From Chaetoderma sp. LZ-2023a (Eukaryota > Mollusca > Caudofoveata > Chaetodermatida > Chaetodermatidae): a stretch of DNA of 64,000 bases. Shown one piece after another: positions 24,696 to 36,665 of this stretch. The position numbers were made by a program, and so were the translations under genes. The notes under the pieces were generated by a model. That model did no database searches. It saw only the letters and a list, made by a program, of their open reading frames with translations, and was not told the origin of the DNA. Each line of letters begins with the position of its first letter. Position 1 is the first letter of the stretch. The DNA lies in the NCBI GenBank assembly GCA_034401795.1, contig CM067366.1:85359647-85423646 (forward strand), given 5' to 3'.

Positions 24696-25199
24696 TAGGC
24701 ATAGATTTCAGCCTGCTCACGAAAGTGGTCGCATAAGTATATACAGTCCTCTACATTGCTCACACACCATAGACATTTGACTAGACATCCGCGTACCTTC
24801 ACTGTCCCGACCGCCGGTGACACGAGTTCAGTAAACCGCAAGTGCGCATGTCCGGGTATCACTGACTGGCTGGCGTAGATGATCAGCAGAATAGGTCAAG
24901 GCCTAATAGGCTGTATATACGTCAAACAAAACTCAATTCTGTCTTTTGGTAATTGTAAGCGAAATTGAACGGACACTGGTGAGACAAATTTATATCTGTT
25001 TATCAGGAATAAAATTGTCTAGGCTATATTAATCTGACATTTTTTGCGACTACGTAATAGAGTCAGTTTGTCACAGAAACAGACTATGATAAAGTACTGA
25101 ACTATGAAATTCCGTATTGGAGAGTGTCATATCCGGTCTATTACTATAATAGGGCACACATCATTCCAAATATGGATCATCGCGCAGCCTCCTGACTCA

Positions 25200-25765
25200 C
25201 GCGTTTGTTTGTATGTTTCTGCGTATCATATCGCTGGAATGCAATGAGGTGAAACCACCAAATTTGTCACATGCATTCATATTGGGTCTGGCTAGGAAGA
25301 GGTGAAATCTCAGGTCAAGATGGCCAACATCTCGGTCACGTGACTCACTAAGTTCATACATAAATACACATTTTGGCCATAACTCGATATAGAATCGCCA
25401 TATTCATAGTATTGTTAGCCAGAAATATTTTCAGTTTAAGATCAATTGCGTGAATATCTAGGTCACGAGCCACTAAGCGCATACCGGAATATGCGTTTGG
25501 CCATAGCTCAGGAATATAAGCCGACCGCGGCGACCTGAGCAGGAAATTTGACACATCCATAGTATTTTGAGTTTCCGATCAAAAGGGTTACATATCTAGG
25601 TCACAGGGTCACTAAGTTCATACCGAAATACGCAGTTATGGACATAAGTGTGGAATCTAAGAAGCTAGACCCACCAAATTTGGCACATCCATTCATATTA
25701 TTGCTGTCCAGAGGTTTTGGACAAAAGTAAAATATCTATGTCACTTGGATCTCGATGTACGTTGA
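25200..25765 (+). repeat. Diverged tandem repeat, ~130-150 bp period, about 4 units
   Basis: CACTAAGTTCATAC / CACTAAGCGCATACC / CACTAAGTTCATACC recur near 25,346, 25,472 and 25,611; AAATTTG(T/A/G)CACAT(G/C)CATTCATA near 25,260, 25,545 and 25,677. ATATCTAGGTCAC links the units. Non-coding. Confidence 0.65.
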
Positions 25766-26427
25766 GAAAATATATTTAAAAGGCGTGAGTCGGTACACCC
25801 CTCCCCACCTCTCTCGGTTTAGTTTAGTTTGCAAATCAACTCGCAAACTAAATTAAAATAAATTCATCTTATAGATTTCTGTCTCCTGTTTTCTGGGCTT
25901 ACGTGGCAGACTTTTCGATTTTCGTAATGGGGCTACGTCATTATGGTAGTGACGTCACCTACCATATGACGAACTCGAACTTGACGTTAAATACTTGAGT
26001 GAGAGATACAATGCATGAGGATAGTTCCCTTGCAGTGGACTACGATACAGCTTATAAATAATCTAACATGTTTCCAACACAATAACAGAAACATGTTAGT
26101 TCGTACAACTTTGAACACGATGTAAGAAATGTTCCTAGGCAGCAATGGCTTTCCATCATTTCAATTTTGATAACCGTGCCAGTCATTCCAGTGGGTAATT
26201 TTTATGAGAAAATTTGAATTTTCTTGAACAAATTTGAGAGTTAAAGGATTAAGTAATATATTGCCAACAATAGTAAGCAGAGAATGCGAACCCATACCCT
26301 CACTTTACCTCACATTGTAAAGACTTTTTAGGATTTTGCAGATTTTGTACGTATTATCCACATTTTTGGTATCACACCCACATTTGTGAAATTCTTTTCT
26401 GACGGCGACTCCTTTGCATTTCTGCTT
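25766..26427. other. Gene-free stretch with a half P-palindrome
   Basis: AGTTTGCAAATCAACTCGCAAACT near 25,829 is a short inverted repeat, and ACATGTT(T/A) pairs near 26,070-26,095. GCCAGTCATTCCAGTGGGTA at 26,177 is one arm of the P palindrome. No gene. Confidence 0.4.
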
Positions 26428-26606
26428 TTAACCCCTTAATGACTAAATTTGTTCAAAAAATTTAAATATTTACTTATTAAATGTCCATTTGCAGGCCAAG
26501 AGAAAACTGTTTTTGAAAATTTACCACTGGAATGACTAGCTCGGTTATCGAGCCAGTCATTCCAGTGGTAAATTTTTGAGAATTTATTAATAATAATAAG
26601 GGTTAA
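26428..26606. mobile_element. Palindromic MITE family P, best preserved copy
   Basis: 179 bp bounded by TTAACCCCTTA on the left and TAAGGGTTAA on the right, i.e. inverted ends including a TTAA, the target used by piggyBac- and Kolobok-type elements. The core (26,522-26,570) is a 49 bp palindrome: TTACCACTGGAATGACTAGC / GAGCCAGTCATTCCAGTGGT with a ~7 bp loop. No coding capacity. Confidence 0.7.
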
Positions 26607-26810
26607 CAATCATCATGTGCCTATAAAGACCCTATATCTTACGGTTATTTAATCATGTTGGAAATTAACTTGGACACATAGCTCTCTATAAGCTACCATA
26701 AGGAACCAGTCTGGTGATAGTGAGGTCACTAGGTCAAAGGTCATGATTATTCTGACCTTGGTATTTGACATCTGCCTCTCTACAGCATTACGTTTTAGCG
26801 CTTAGCAAAT

Positions 26811-27310
26811 CATTTGCATAAATATATATTTCAGGATTGGGTATTGGTGAATCCTCTCGGAATTTAGCATGATTACTGTACGCTGTGGCCGTAATAGTAG
26901 AAGGATCCTACAGCTGCAATCCGTCCTTCACTTTTGACCACTGTGTCATGTCCTTAGCCAAAATCTTTACCCTCCTCAGGTCCATTCTTGATTGGACTGT
27001 ACCGAGAACTGCTTTCTTGACGATTTCTCGTAGTACACTTAACAGATTTATGCAATGACATTCTCTCCTGGCTTTGTATTTGATGGCTCCTAGTAGGGTG
27101 AATTCCAAGGCTCTCTGTGCTAGTGAGACCCCTGGCATCCTTAGCATATGGTCAACAATGGACCATCTCTGCTGGGCGACTTTTACAGACTGCGTCGATG
27201 TATTAGACATCTTGTATAGTGTATCATTGGATATTACACTGTCTGGCCATCAGTGTCCAGTGATGCATTCTCATAACACCAAAGACTGTACTAATTCATC
27301 GTACGTTACC
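26811..27310 (-). mobile_element. Non-LTR retrotransposon 3' end, second copy
   Basis: The minus-strand translation 27,210-26,908 is clearly related to that of 794-480 (shared VKV, RWS, RALEF.LLGA.KY, HC.N.L.VL). The 3' flanks also match (TATATATTTCAGGATTGG at 345 and 26,829). RT is absent, so this is a 5'-truncated insertion, as expected for LINEs. Upstream, 27,300-27,480 is not recognised. Confidence 0.7.
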
Positions 27311-27519
27311 TCTGGTTGTGTTCTCCCAGAAAAGCCCGCGCTCAGCTGCAGAAAATATTTTTCAGTCAGCCAATCTGTATCTGTGTATGGAAATCCAGCC
27401 TCGATGGGCTCACCCATATTCTGTAGGGTGCGAACGGTTCTTCAAAATATCTATATAACACTAAAAGTCTTAAATTCATAAATACACGAAATTTAATCTG
27501 AGTAGGATTAAATTAATTA

Positions 27520-30500
27520 ATGTCATTATATATTCAATTTTACACCCATACTCAGCTATAAGCACTGCCCAGCGCTGGACCTTTGTATTACGGACTTCGC
27601 CCACAAACAGACTCCTAAGAGGTTTGTAATCTGTATGCTCCGAGAAGATAGGGCCGCAATTTCTTCAGGGCATAGACCATGGCGTAAGTTTCGTTCTCAA
27701 TAACTGGCCAGTTAAGCTGGAATTCCTTGAGAGTACTGCTTACATATTGGATGACTCGCTCCATGCCATGGTCATCTTCCTGTACCAAAATTGCACCTAT
27801 TGCATAGGAAGATGCGTTGGTGTACAGACGATAGGGTTTCTTCAGATCAGGATAGGCTAGTACAGTCTCACTGCATAGCAAGTTCTTCAACTTGTCAAAC
27901 ACCACCTGCTGTTCCTTACCCCACTCAAATCATCAGATAAATTAGGGGTCTGGGGTCTGGCTATCTCTGTGTAACCTGGTACGCACGACCTGTAATAGCC
28001 AGTTGCGCCTAATATGGTCCTGACTCCTAAGTTGCTCCCAGCGCACTATTAAAAATATCAGAAATATTGGGCAAAGGAAAATTATCTTGTTAAGACAGCG
28101 GTAATCTATACAAAATCGGGTCGTCCCATCCTTCTTAGGTACTAGTGTGATGGGAGATGCCCAAGGAGATGATGAAGGCTTAATTAAGCCTGCATCCAAT
28201 ATCTCTCTGACTTGCTCCCCCACAACATGCTGTTTTGTCAATGGTAATCTATAAGCACGTTGTCTAATAGGATAACAATTGGTAGGGATCATACACTCTA
28301 CTAACGGATTCCTACCCAGTTCTTTGAGACAGGTGGTATCAAAGATATCAGCGTATTCCTTAAGAACATCGTCGATAACTTTGCTACCGGTCATCTTAGT
28401 GATACTGGCCTCAGCATAGTATTCATTCTGGTGCCTATAGGGAATGTGTAATTTGTACGTTTTCCCAAACCATTCCATTTCAGCCTTTTTATAATTAATG
28501 ATAGTCCCACCTGCGTGCAAAGCATCGGTCCCAATCAAACCCTGATGTCTCATCTTTCCAACAATCACAACGGGTATGGGCCATGCACCTTGAAACTTGA
28601 CCTCAGTTTCACGTAGCACGTCAATGGGTGAACCATTTACAGCTAAAAGAACTTGCGCCTTCCTTAAGGGTCAAGCGCCTAACATGGTTTTCCAAATATC
28701 ACTCCTAATGAGTGAGGTACTGGCACCAGTATCGATAAGGATATCTATACTATGCTTACCAGTATCAAATTCGTTACTGCGACCCACCATGTCACTTAAT
28801 AGCAGTTGGACCAGGAACCGGTCGGTCGCAGGCTCCCTCCATTGCTGTTTAACTAGGCATCTCTCAGGCAGGATCTGCCAGTCATGGCCTCAGCATACGA
28901 TCTTCGTCTGATGCTCCTGTAACGGTCGTGGCACGCACTCTGCATATTGCTACCATCACCATAAACCACATTCCCATAAGGATCTGTGTTGTGACCGGTC
29001 AAAGTGAAAACATCTCGGTCTTCGTACAAGTCATCGTTCAGGCGGTTATAATTGTCCCTTCTAGCATTTCGGGATCCCCATGCGGGTGTTGTCATCTCAT
29101 CAACCTCCATGTCTTCAACTGGCATGTTGAAGTATGGACATCTATTCTCGGTAGGATTGGATGCACCGCATTTCCAACATTTATCATCGAATGGTCTGCC
29201 ATGGTGATGAGCAGGTCTTTTCCTTTGCTCCTGAGGTTCGTCTTCATGCTGGCGTTTGAACACTGGTCTGAATTTTGGTCGTTCCTGTTGTGGAGCTTGG
29301 GACAGTCGGTTCTGTTGAGCGGATTGCTGCTGCTGTTGGGGCAAACTATGGTCGGGCGTCTTGCTAGCTCTGCAGTTGCATGCTATGTGGCCAGTCTTAC
29401 CACAATTGTAGCATGTAATCGTCTTCTTTGGAGTCGGCAGTGAGTTACTCATTGCTTGGGTACACTGTCGTTTCATGTGTCCCTCCTGTCCACAGGCGTA
29501 GCACTTGATGACTTTGCCTGCTTAGGTCGAGGTGTCGCTTTTGATTAAAAAGCAGTGGTCGGTGTCATACTCATCATTTTCATAAGCATCTCTTCCTGGA
29601 GACCCTTAACCATGGAAAATATATTACGCATTGCCTTTTCTTGTCATGCGATCATGCATTTTTCCAAGGTGGCTAATTGTTGTTTCCAGTCCTGTACAGT
29701 GTTGTCGTGGTAGGCTCTAGTAGCTGGTTCAATAGCATCGATTTCTAATTCGTCTACTTCCATTGGGGTGTCGTGTCGGCGGTTGTCTTTTAGGCTCATA
29801 GGATCCAAAAGGTCGCTCATATCACCTTGTTCCTCAGTGTATTTTGTAACCTTGTCCAGAGTGTCCTTCCCTTTCGTTATGACACGGCGAGCTAAGGAAA
29901 TGTCAGTCACGGCTTTGGCATATGCTCTGACGATAATATGTCGGCTATCCAGGTTGTCATCAGGTTAGGCTTTGTGTGCCATAGTTCTAAAGCGTCTGTT
30001 AAAAGAATTGATCCCCTCACTTCGTTTCTGGCTGATATTTTCAATTTCGCATTTGAGTCATTCCGACTCATTGGCGGATACAAAGAATTTAACAATATGG
30101 GCGTGTATTTCCTTCCAGGTAACATTTAATCGATCTCTCGTGTCACGGTACATCTCAATGTCTTTGTGCAGCTGGTCATGGGTTGTCCAACCCACAATAT
30201 AGGCGGGATCGCCTGCTTGTTCTGGATGCATCGCATCTAGCGCAAAGTGACACGCTTCCACGTACTCACACACTTCGGCCAGTATGTGGCCATCGCAGGG
30301 CATGATGTGTTGGACATGGTCGTGTAGTGTCTCACTTTTGATTCTTTGTTCTTCTCGGGTGATGAATTGAGTTGTAAAACCATCAACCTTTCTTTTAAGT
30401 TAGCCGTCATCTGATTAAAGGCCAGAACGAGCATATTATGAGATTGCCTAAACGGATAGGGGTAGTTGATCTATACGGGTCTGTTCCAAACGGCTAGGTA

Positions 30501-30622
30501 GTGATTGTTGTTGCTGGTGGGCCATTCTAACCCGGTCGGATATGTTGCTGAGTACTCACGGTTTTGATGAATTTTCTATTGAAAACTGTCGTTGAAGATT
30601 TAGGTCTCGTCGCGGTCGCCAA
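27520..30622 (-). mobile_element. Ty3/gypsy-type retrotransposon, gag-protease-RT-RNase H, internally deleted
   Basis: On the minus strand, gag runs from about 30,434 to 28,850 in several frames. It carries two CCHC zinc knuckles, CYACGQEGHMKRQC (29,462-29,503) and CYNCGKTGHIACNC (about 29,372-29,413), and a later Cys-rich CWKCGASNP motif. An aspartic protease follows with ILIDTGASTSLI (DTGAS codons 28,719-28,733). RT begins at PSSSPWASPITLVPKKDG and FCIDYRCLN, reaches an ISDIF-type block, then jumps at about 28,020-28,040 to the post-catalytic TILGATGYYRS block, so the YxDD core is missing. RNase H follows (27,905-27,520) with YTNASSYAIGAIL, where the usual first catalytic Asp (TDAS) is Asn. 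No integrase. It cannot be autonomous. Confidence 0.85.
30602..30622 (-). promoter_or_regulatory. Candidate primer binding site of the gypsy element
   Basis: Immediately inside the LTR end on the minus strand is TTGGCGACCGCGACGAGACC. A TGG-starting sequence right after the LTR CA is the usual position and form of a tRNA primer site; which tRNA is not determined. Confidence 0.45.
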
Positions 30623-31105
30623 TGAAAAATGTGGATTCTCTTTTCTATTCTTTTACTCACGAATATTGGAGTCGATTCTTCGGGGCGAGTTCGGAAAAGG
30701 TGGTCCTCCTTTCTCTGGAAATCTTCTTTACAAATAATAACACTGACTAATCTTACAAAGTAATAAAATAATAAATTTAAACTTTATTCTTGCACAATAA
30801 ATTGAGCCGTATTGCAGGCTTGTAATTCTAACAATACTTTTCGAACTTGTTAAATTTCGACTAGACTAATTCAAACTAGTGTCTAATAAAGATTCTAAAT
30901 GATGAATATTCAATTGCTGATGTTAAAGCTCATGCTCAAGAGAGAGGTCTACTCGAGAAGAGTGCAATCGGACGATTAAAGATTTGGACATCATGCACGT
31001 CCTTTTATACAATAAAAGTGGATTCGTGCATGACGTCGACGGAATGACGTCGCAGAGGTCTTCCCTGGGGATTTCCAAAATCTAACTACTTTGATTGGTC
31101 AACAC
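30623..31105 (-). repeat. 5' LTR of the gypsy element, proximal part, with TATA box and poly(A) signal
   Basis: On the minus strand this ends in TTTTTCA directly before the primer site. It contains a TATA box (GTATAAAAGG, 31,001-31,010) and, downstream in the direction of transcription, an AATAAA at 30,783-30,788, the order expected for U3-R-U5. The LTR is interrupted at 31,105 by the hAT-type element and presumably resumes at 32,433; its outer limit was not found. No 3' LTR was found near 27,500. Confidence 0.55.
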
Positions 31106-32424
31106 TAGAGCTGGGCGGTCTGACGGTAGTACCGTGAGGACCGCGGTATACCGTGAACCGATACCGTGACCGTTGACATTTCCAAATACCGTGCATACCG
31201 TCCATAATGTTTGAGCAATATTTGAGAAATCGATCCATAAAATCTGATTTGACCAAGGGTAAATAGGTTTTAATAGTGCCAAAAATATAGGCATCCCTAA
31301 CTATTAGCCGAGTCGAGGTGAAAGGGTCGTTGTAAAAACAAACATTAAGACGTCAATTACAAAATAATGACAGGCAGAATTGAAAGTCTCACGGTAAAAT
31401 TGCTTTATTTAAAACATCTGAACTCATTCTCTGGCCGTCCATTTTGTCACCGAACAAACACGCTATAATAACAAAATAACATACAAACTGCGCGCTATTC
31501 AAACACAACAGCAACCTCGCAAAGACGTATCTGATTGGTTGTTCATGAACTAGACCGTGGGAAAACACATTACTATGCTGAATTTATCAATGAAAATTTA
31601 CTAAAACGTAGTATTTGTTCGCGCCATTTTGATCACGTGCTAATTTATTAACAACGCGCAGCTTTGAAGTCGTTATTTTTTATTTTTCTGGCTTGTTTTA
31701 AGAAATTTCTTTAAGGATCAAATCCAGTTTAAGTAATGACACCTAAAAATTATAGTGTTTTAGTTTTTGTAATTCATTTTTCAACTGACTACACGGCGGA
31801 AGTTCGCGGAAATAGCCTTTTACACGCATTGTTCACGTGAAGCATGGCGAGTAACGTGTCTATACATCGGGTACTCGGTAATTATCAGAAGCTTTGGAAT
31901 CGGATATATTCAATGTCCTGTTATATGCATGTGTATAGGCCTGTTTTCGCGAGTAACCGAATATACAACTCCAACAGAAATAAAAGAGTACAATACTGGC
32001 CTCGTTTAAATACTCGCGGATTTTGTCTGGAATCTGTTTATCAACGCGCTCGACTGCCAAAATAAAATTTACCGTTTGCTGGTCGCACGTATTAATAGCA
32101 AGAACAATCCAGATTGAAAATGGTGCACCCCAATGTCTCAAACAGCGGGTTATAGTTAGCGAGTCGACCACACACTTTGACCGATATTCCCGCGAATGAT
32201 ATTATGTCAATAAAAATAGTGACCTAATAAAGTCGTGAAACTAAACAGTCGCAATAGCCATAATGTTTTTCACCGTTGATTGTAGATGGAAATGAAAAGG
32301 AAATGAAATTTTTTTTTCTAATTTCGTGGCATGCCTCAACCTCAGATGACGGTATACCGTGGTACCGCGGTATTTTTTCATGGTACCGATACCGTCATGT
32401 AAATGTCCATACCGCCCAGCTCTA
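31106..32424. mobile_element. Non-autonomous hAT-type DNA transposon, 1,319 bp, inserted in the gypsy LTR
   Basis: Perfect terminal inverted repeats of at least 14 bp (TAGAGCTGGGCGGT ... ACCGCCCAGCTCTA) are flanked by an exact 8 bp duplication GTCAACAC (31,098-31,105 and 32,425-32,432). Eight-base duplications and TAG.G-type ends are typical of hAT elements. Both subterminal regions contain repeated CGGTATACCGTG / GGTACCG palindromes (31,130-31,205 and 32,350-32,412), possible transposase binding sites. The interior has no transposase. Intact ends and TSD suggest a fairly recent insertion. Confidence 0.85.
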
Positions 32425-32432
32425 GTCAACAC

Positions 32433-34051
32433 TCTTCTTCCCACACACAAAAGACGGTCGGACTCAACCGGTCGGAACCAGTATGCAAGTGATTCCTCTT
32501 GACAGATTACATATGCAATTCTGCTTTAACAAGCCTCGTCACGCATCCATTCCCTGCATACTTTCGTTCTTCTTACTCATTGTTCTGTTGTGACAAAAGT
32601 GTTAACCATTCAAGTATTAACTTCACAGGATTACTTTACTATTGGGAAACTACATTCAGACTTGGTAACCAATGGTTATGAGATGTCATGACGTATGCCT
32701 AGGTGATCTCTGACCTGCCATGTACATTCTGGGTAATTACCAGAAGTATGCATACATCATGGGATTGTCACGCAGTTCTGAATCACATAACTCTACTCTC
32801 TATTCCTGCCATCTGGCTTGCTTCTTCGAATCACGTAAATATCCATCTTAATAAACCATCTTGTAAGACCTTGTTGTATTAAGTATCCAGAAATCATCTT
32901 AAGAGCTATCTTGATCTTAATCCAACAGCATCTTACCATCGTGGTATCCATAACTTGTATTAGAGTGACAGAACCAGTTTCTGGCCTTCCAGGGGTTAAA
33001 GATTCAGTTCGATTCTCGTAAACGATTATGACTATGACTATGACTTTGTGTGGGTTGAATATTATCTAATTTATCTGATCTAAATCCTGATTATGAAAAT
33101 GACAAAACTAGATTGATTGTAGCAACCAATCTTAATCAAACATAAATCAAACATGGCTAAACTAATTTATCCATCACCAGGGATCATAATCATCCAATTT
33201 TAGAAACCCTCTAAATGCTCACATAAAATATATAATTTATACCTTCAGTAAGCAACATGGATAACTAATAATAATAATAGTGGTGGTAATCGGATATCCC
33301 GGATATAAATAAATCACTACATAAAAGTTCTACAGCACACATCATGTCATAATGACCTATAAATAAATAAATAGACATTGCTTACTGCCAATAGCGACTA
33401 AAATAGTTGGTCCTATTGCTGATGACGTATATACAAATACTCACTGCTATAGCGACCCAAATAGTTGGTCCCATATCCAGTGACGTATCATGATGACGAT
33501 GTTATGAATTTTCAAGACTGAGGATGTGACGCAAAACATACTTGACCTGCACAGTGCCAAAATGTCATCTGCAAATATTTACCCTGGTACCAAAAGGTAG
33601 CCATGGGGTTCGCAGGTAGCTAATTCACAATTCCCATATTTACAATCTGTATAGATATCATGAGAAAGGGTTAGTTAACCTTTAAGAGGGTAAGCTCGCT
33701 ACTTTGCACTATACAGGCCTGCTGGTGACAACCTTATTCATAATGTCTTGCCATCCAATCTGCTGATAACCCGTATCTGAACACTTGATTTTCTTCATCA
33801 CTTTACCTCTCCGCCTGGTGTCCAAACATTAGAGATTTACAGATTCCCGATTGATTCATTGACATGTTGAGACGGTGCTAAAAGTTTTGACTGATCTGTT
33901 TATGTGGACACGATAGATGTCGTCTGTTGAAAACCATCCTTTGACGCTGGCGACTGTCCGGTCATTTAATTTGTCATGATGATGTCACTGCTCTGACTTG
34001 GTGATTGCTCCGATAAGAGAGTCTCTGCTTCTTGACAACTGCCATCTATTC
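32433..34051. other. Probable distal LTR sequence, then unassigned DNA
   Basis: The first part presumably continues the interrupted LTR. At 33,382-33,432 and 33,441-33,489 a ~50 bp unit is tandemly duplicated (AATAGCGACTAAAATAGTTGG / TATAGCGACCCAAATAGTTGG). No gene recognised. Confidence 0.4.
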
Positions 34052-34441
34052 ACCTTTCCAGTTTACCCATCCATCACATGATGTCATAATCATCTAAATG
34101 ATGTGTATGCTGACGTCATAATCACAATGTCATGAATGATTCTATATAGCCCATCTTTAACGCCTAATAGTCTGACACGTTGTGCAAATTGTATGTCTTT
34201 GATATTTAATAAACTAAACATGGCGTTGAATATTTTGAAACTAATTTGACTGGGCGCTGTTGCTGCCATAGGTAGCAACACCACCCAGTAGAATTAGTTT
34301 CAAAATATTCAACTGCTTACCTGCATAGTTTTCTCGAAATTGATAGTCAATGAGCTCAGAGATCGATCGATCACAACACGGGCAAAGTGTGGGTGGAGCT
34401 ACGCTAGAGATGGGGCGGGGCATAGCTAAAGCTGGAAAGGT
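34052..34441. mobile_element. MITE, copy 5 (complete, 390 bp, inverted relative to copy 2)
   Basis: Ends ACCTTTCCAG and CTGGAAAGGT are perfect 10 bp inverted repeats. The hairpin core at 34,225-34,313 has arms GTTGAATATTTTGAAACTAA and TTAGTTTCAAAATATTCAAC and an inner GTTGCTGCCATAGGTAGCAAC stem. CRE-like TGACGTCA occurs in the distal part. This is the best reference copy of the family. Confidence 0.8.
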
Positions 34442-34848
34442 CCATTCTTATTATCGACCACCACTCTGCCTGTACATGATGTCACGTAACGGCCAAGGAG
34501 CGTGGTCTGTCCAAAAAGCATCCTCTCTCAGACATCAGACAATATTACTTCTGTCATTCTGTCTGCTCTATTCGTGTTCTTCATCGCTGGATTCGGTCCG
34601 AGTTGCACTCTTCGGGATACCTGTGCCTTTTCGTCTCAACCTGGTTCTTTTCACCTCTTTCCTGCTGGTATGAGTCTGCAGCTGACCATCGGTGTTGGCA
34701 CACATTTGGATCTTGTCCAAGTAACAAACAGTAAACTATTCCCTCCAACTCTTTCCAGGAGCTAGCTGTTGTGGTCAGTGTTACGTTGACAATACATTTT
34801 ATAAAATCAACAAAGTTTGTTCGTTTCCCCTATTATACTTCGTTATTC
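34442..34848. other. No recognisable feature
   Basis: Two overlapping open frames of ~90-107 codons lack family resemblance and overlap in different frames; I do not call a gene. Confidence 0.35.
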
Positions 34849-34872
34849 ATTATTTATTATTATTATTACTTT

Positions 34873-34903
<31 letters not shown>

Positions 34904-34927
34904 TATTATTATTATTATTATTATTAT
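34849..34927 (+). repeat. (TTA)n microsatellite
   Basis: About 26 TTA units with a few interruptions (ACTTT, ACT). Confidence 0.95.
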
Positions 34928-35004
34928 CTCTGAATTTTGGTGCACATTATCAGTATTGTGTGCAGATGTGCATGTGCCTTTTGCGGTCCCCGGAAACGCA
35001 TTAA

Positions 35005-35725
35005 TTACATAGTTATCCCCCTTTAAATATCTTGAAACAATAAAACTGATACATAACTTCAGAATATCTATATGGATTCGTGCAAAATATCTTGATCATC
35101 TGATTGTTTTTGTTACTACTGGTGGGGGTGATATAGCAATCAGCATCTCCATCAGTCTATCAGTCTGTCTGTTTGTCCATCTGTCTGTAATCATTTCTTG
35201 TCAACACAACTCCTACAGTTTAGTTGTGATTCCTGTGAAAGTTAATAAATGTTACCAGTACCACCTGAAGATGCGCATGTGTCGTTTTCGGTAAAATCCA
35301 TTAATATTTTCCTGAGTTATCTCCCATGAGACAGGTAAAATTAATCAAACTTGTCTTTTTTGGACCAGATTTTTAAGAGTTTTGAAACTGCTCACAATCT
35401 CTTCACTGTTCCTATTACTTCAATACGCAGTGCTATGATTCGGATTCTATTGATATTCGCCAGAGTTATCTCCCCTGAAATACTTAAAATTCATCAAAAT
35501 TGCCATGTTCGTGCCAGGTCTCGAAGAATTTTGAGCCTATGCTCTCAATTTATTTGTGACTGTATATATTGCTTGAAGAAGCAGTGCTATGATTCCGTTT
35601 CGAAGAAATTCATCCTTATTTGCCTGCTTTATCTCCCTTAAAACTTAAAGTTCACCAAAACCTTCAGGTCCAGGCAGATTCTTTGAACGGAATTGAACCT
35701 GCATTTGCAAATATTTTTTGTTTTT
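35005..35725 (+). repeat. Diverged tandem repeat, ~145-165 bp period
   Basis: GAGTTATCTCCC / GAGTTATCTCCCC / GCTTTATCTCCC near 35,317, 35,462 and 35,625, each followed by a TTAAAATT(A/C)ATCAAA block; CAGTGCTATGATTC at 35,429 and 35,582. A partial first unit lies near 35,010. Non-coding. Confidence 0.65.
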
Positions 35726-36199
35726 CTAAGACATTGTGCTTTGCAATTAACGTTATGTCAACTCTTGATGTATGTTTATCAGAAATGTTTGGGTTGGGGT
35801 GGGGTGGTGTGGCGGGTGCGATATGCCGTCTTCTGGTGGCTCTTATTGTGTCGAACTAAGTGAAAACAGCACGTGTGCTCTTACGCACTCGTCCTCTATG
35901 TCGTTGCCAACATTACGTGCAGCTCAGAGATTACTTGATGTCGGCCCTTATCTCAATGATGGAGATATCTCCTCGAGTTCTTAATCGAGTTTTCATTGCG
36001 TTGTGCGGCTGTATGATAGGACTTTCATGTTTCCATCGGTAGGCTAGATACATAGCAGTCCATCCATGGTTTGAGACTTCGCTTATTTTGGTATATATAT
36101 ATATTACATATGTATACAAAGTACAAAGTTTGTGACAATGGCATGCAGCTGCGTGGTGGGGAGGAATGGGGGAGGGGTGGGTGGTATCAAAGCCCCTGG

Positions 36200-36480
36200 T
36201 TCACTAATGTGCAGTTCCACAAACATCGTTGCATGAGAAACATTGTCATCCAGTCCTTATGGAAACTGTGGATCCGTAGATCGCGGATCCATCAGGCCAA
36301 ACCATCCCACTTGTATGAGGTGGCCTCTGTGTCATTGATGCTGTACAAATGTGACATCTGGGCAACTCCGACCGTATGCTTGATGCCTGTCAACGCAAAC
36401 ACATTCGTACTATAACCCAGCCTCACTTACCGAACAGTATAATCTGCGAATGGCATAAAGCCTTGGAATATGTTTTACTT
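36200..36480 (+). mobile_element. Non-LTR retrotransposon C-terminal fragment
   Basis: Plus-strand translation gives HLYEVASVSLMLYKCDIW, then in another frame MLDACQRKHIRTI. This resembles the block 'LYxSxVxxxLLYGCExW ... xRLxAFxxxxLRxI' that lies downstream of RT in many LINEs. The frameshift near 36,375 and the small size mark it as a relic. Confidence 0.55.
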
Positions 36481-36504
36481 TGTGCCAACATCTACAAATC
36501 TCGA

Positions 36505-36665
36505 TTGAGTTGTGATCGATCCCTGAACACCCTGACTATCAATTTCCAGAAATGCCAGCAGCCCCGTCCAGTCAAATTAGTTTCGAAATATTCGACAGAA
36601 TGTTTATTAAATAGTAAAGACATACAATTCGTACAACGTGTTAGTCCATCATGTTCGAGGGGCAA
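36505..36665. mobile_element. MITE, copy 6 (fragment)
   Basis: TGTGATCGATCCCTGAACAC, then only the right hairpin arm (AAATTAGTTTCGAAATATTC), then AAATAGTAAAGACATACAAT and TTCGTACAACGTGTTAGTCC in family order. The left arm is deleted. Confidence 0.6.

Noticed and set aside
28597..30202. Plus-strand open frames across the gypsy element, such as 28,928-29,443
   Set aside because: They are antisense to gag; the zinc knuckles and protease motifs are on the minus strand.
36071..36415. 114-codon open frame as a host gene
   Set aside because: Its C-terminal half resembles the post-RT region of a LINE and the frame breaks within that block.
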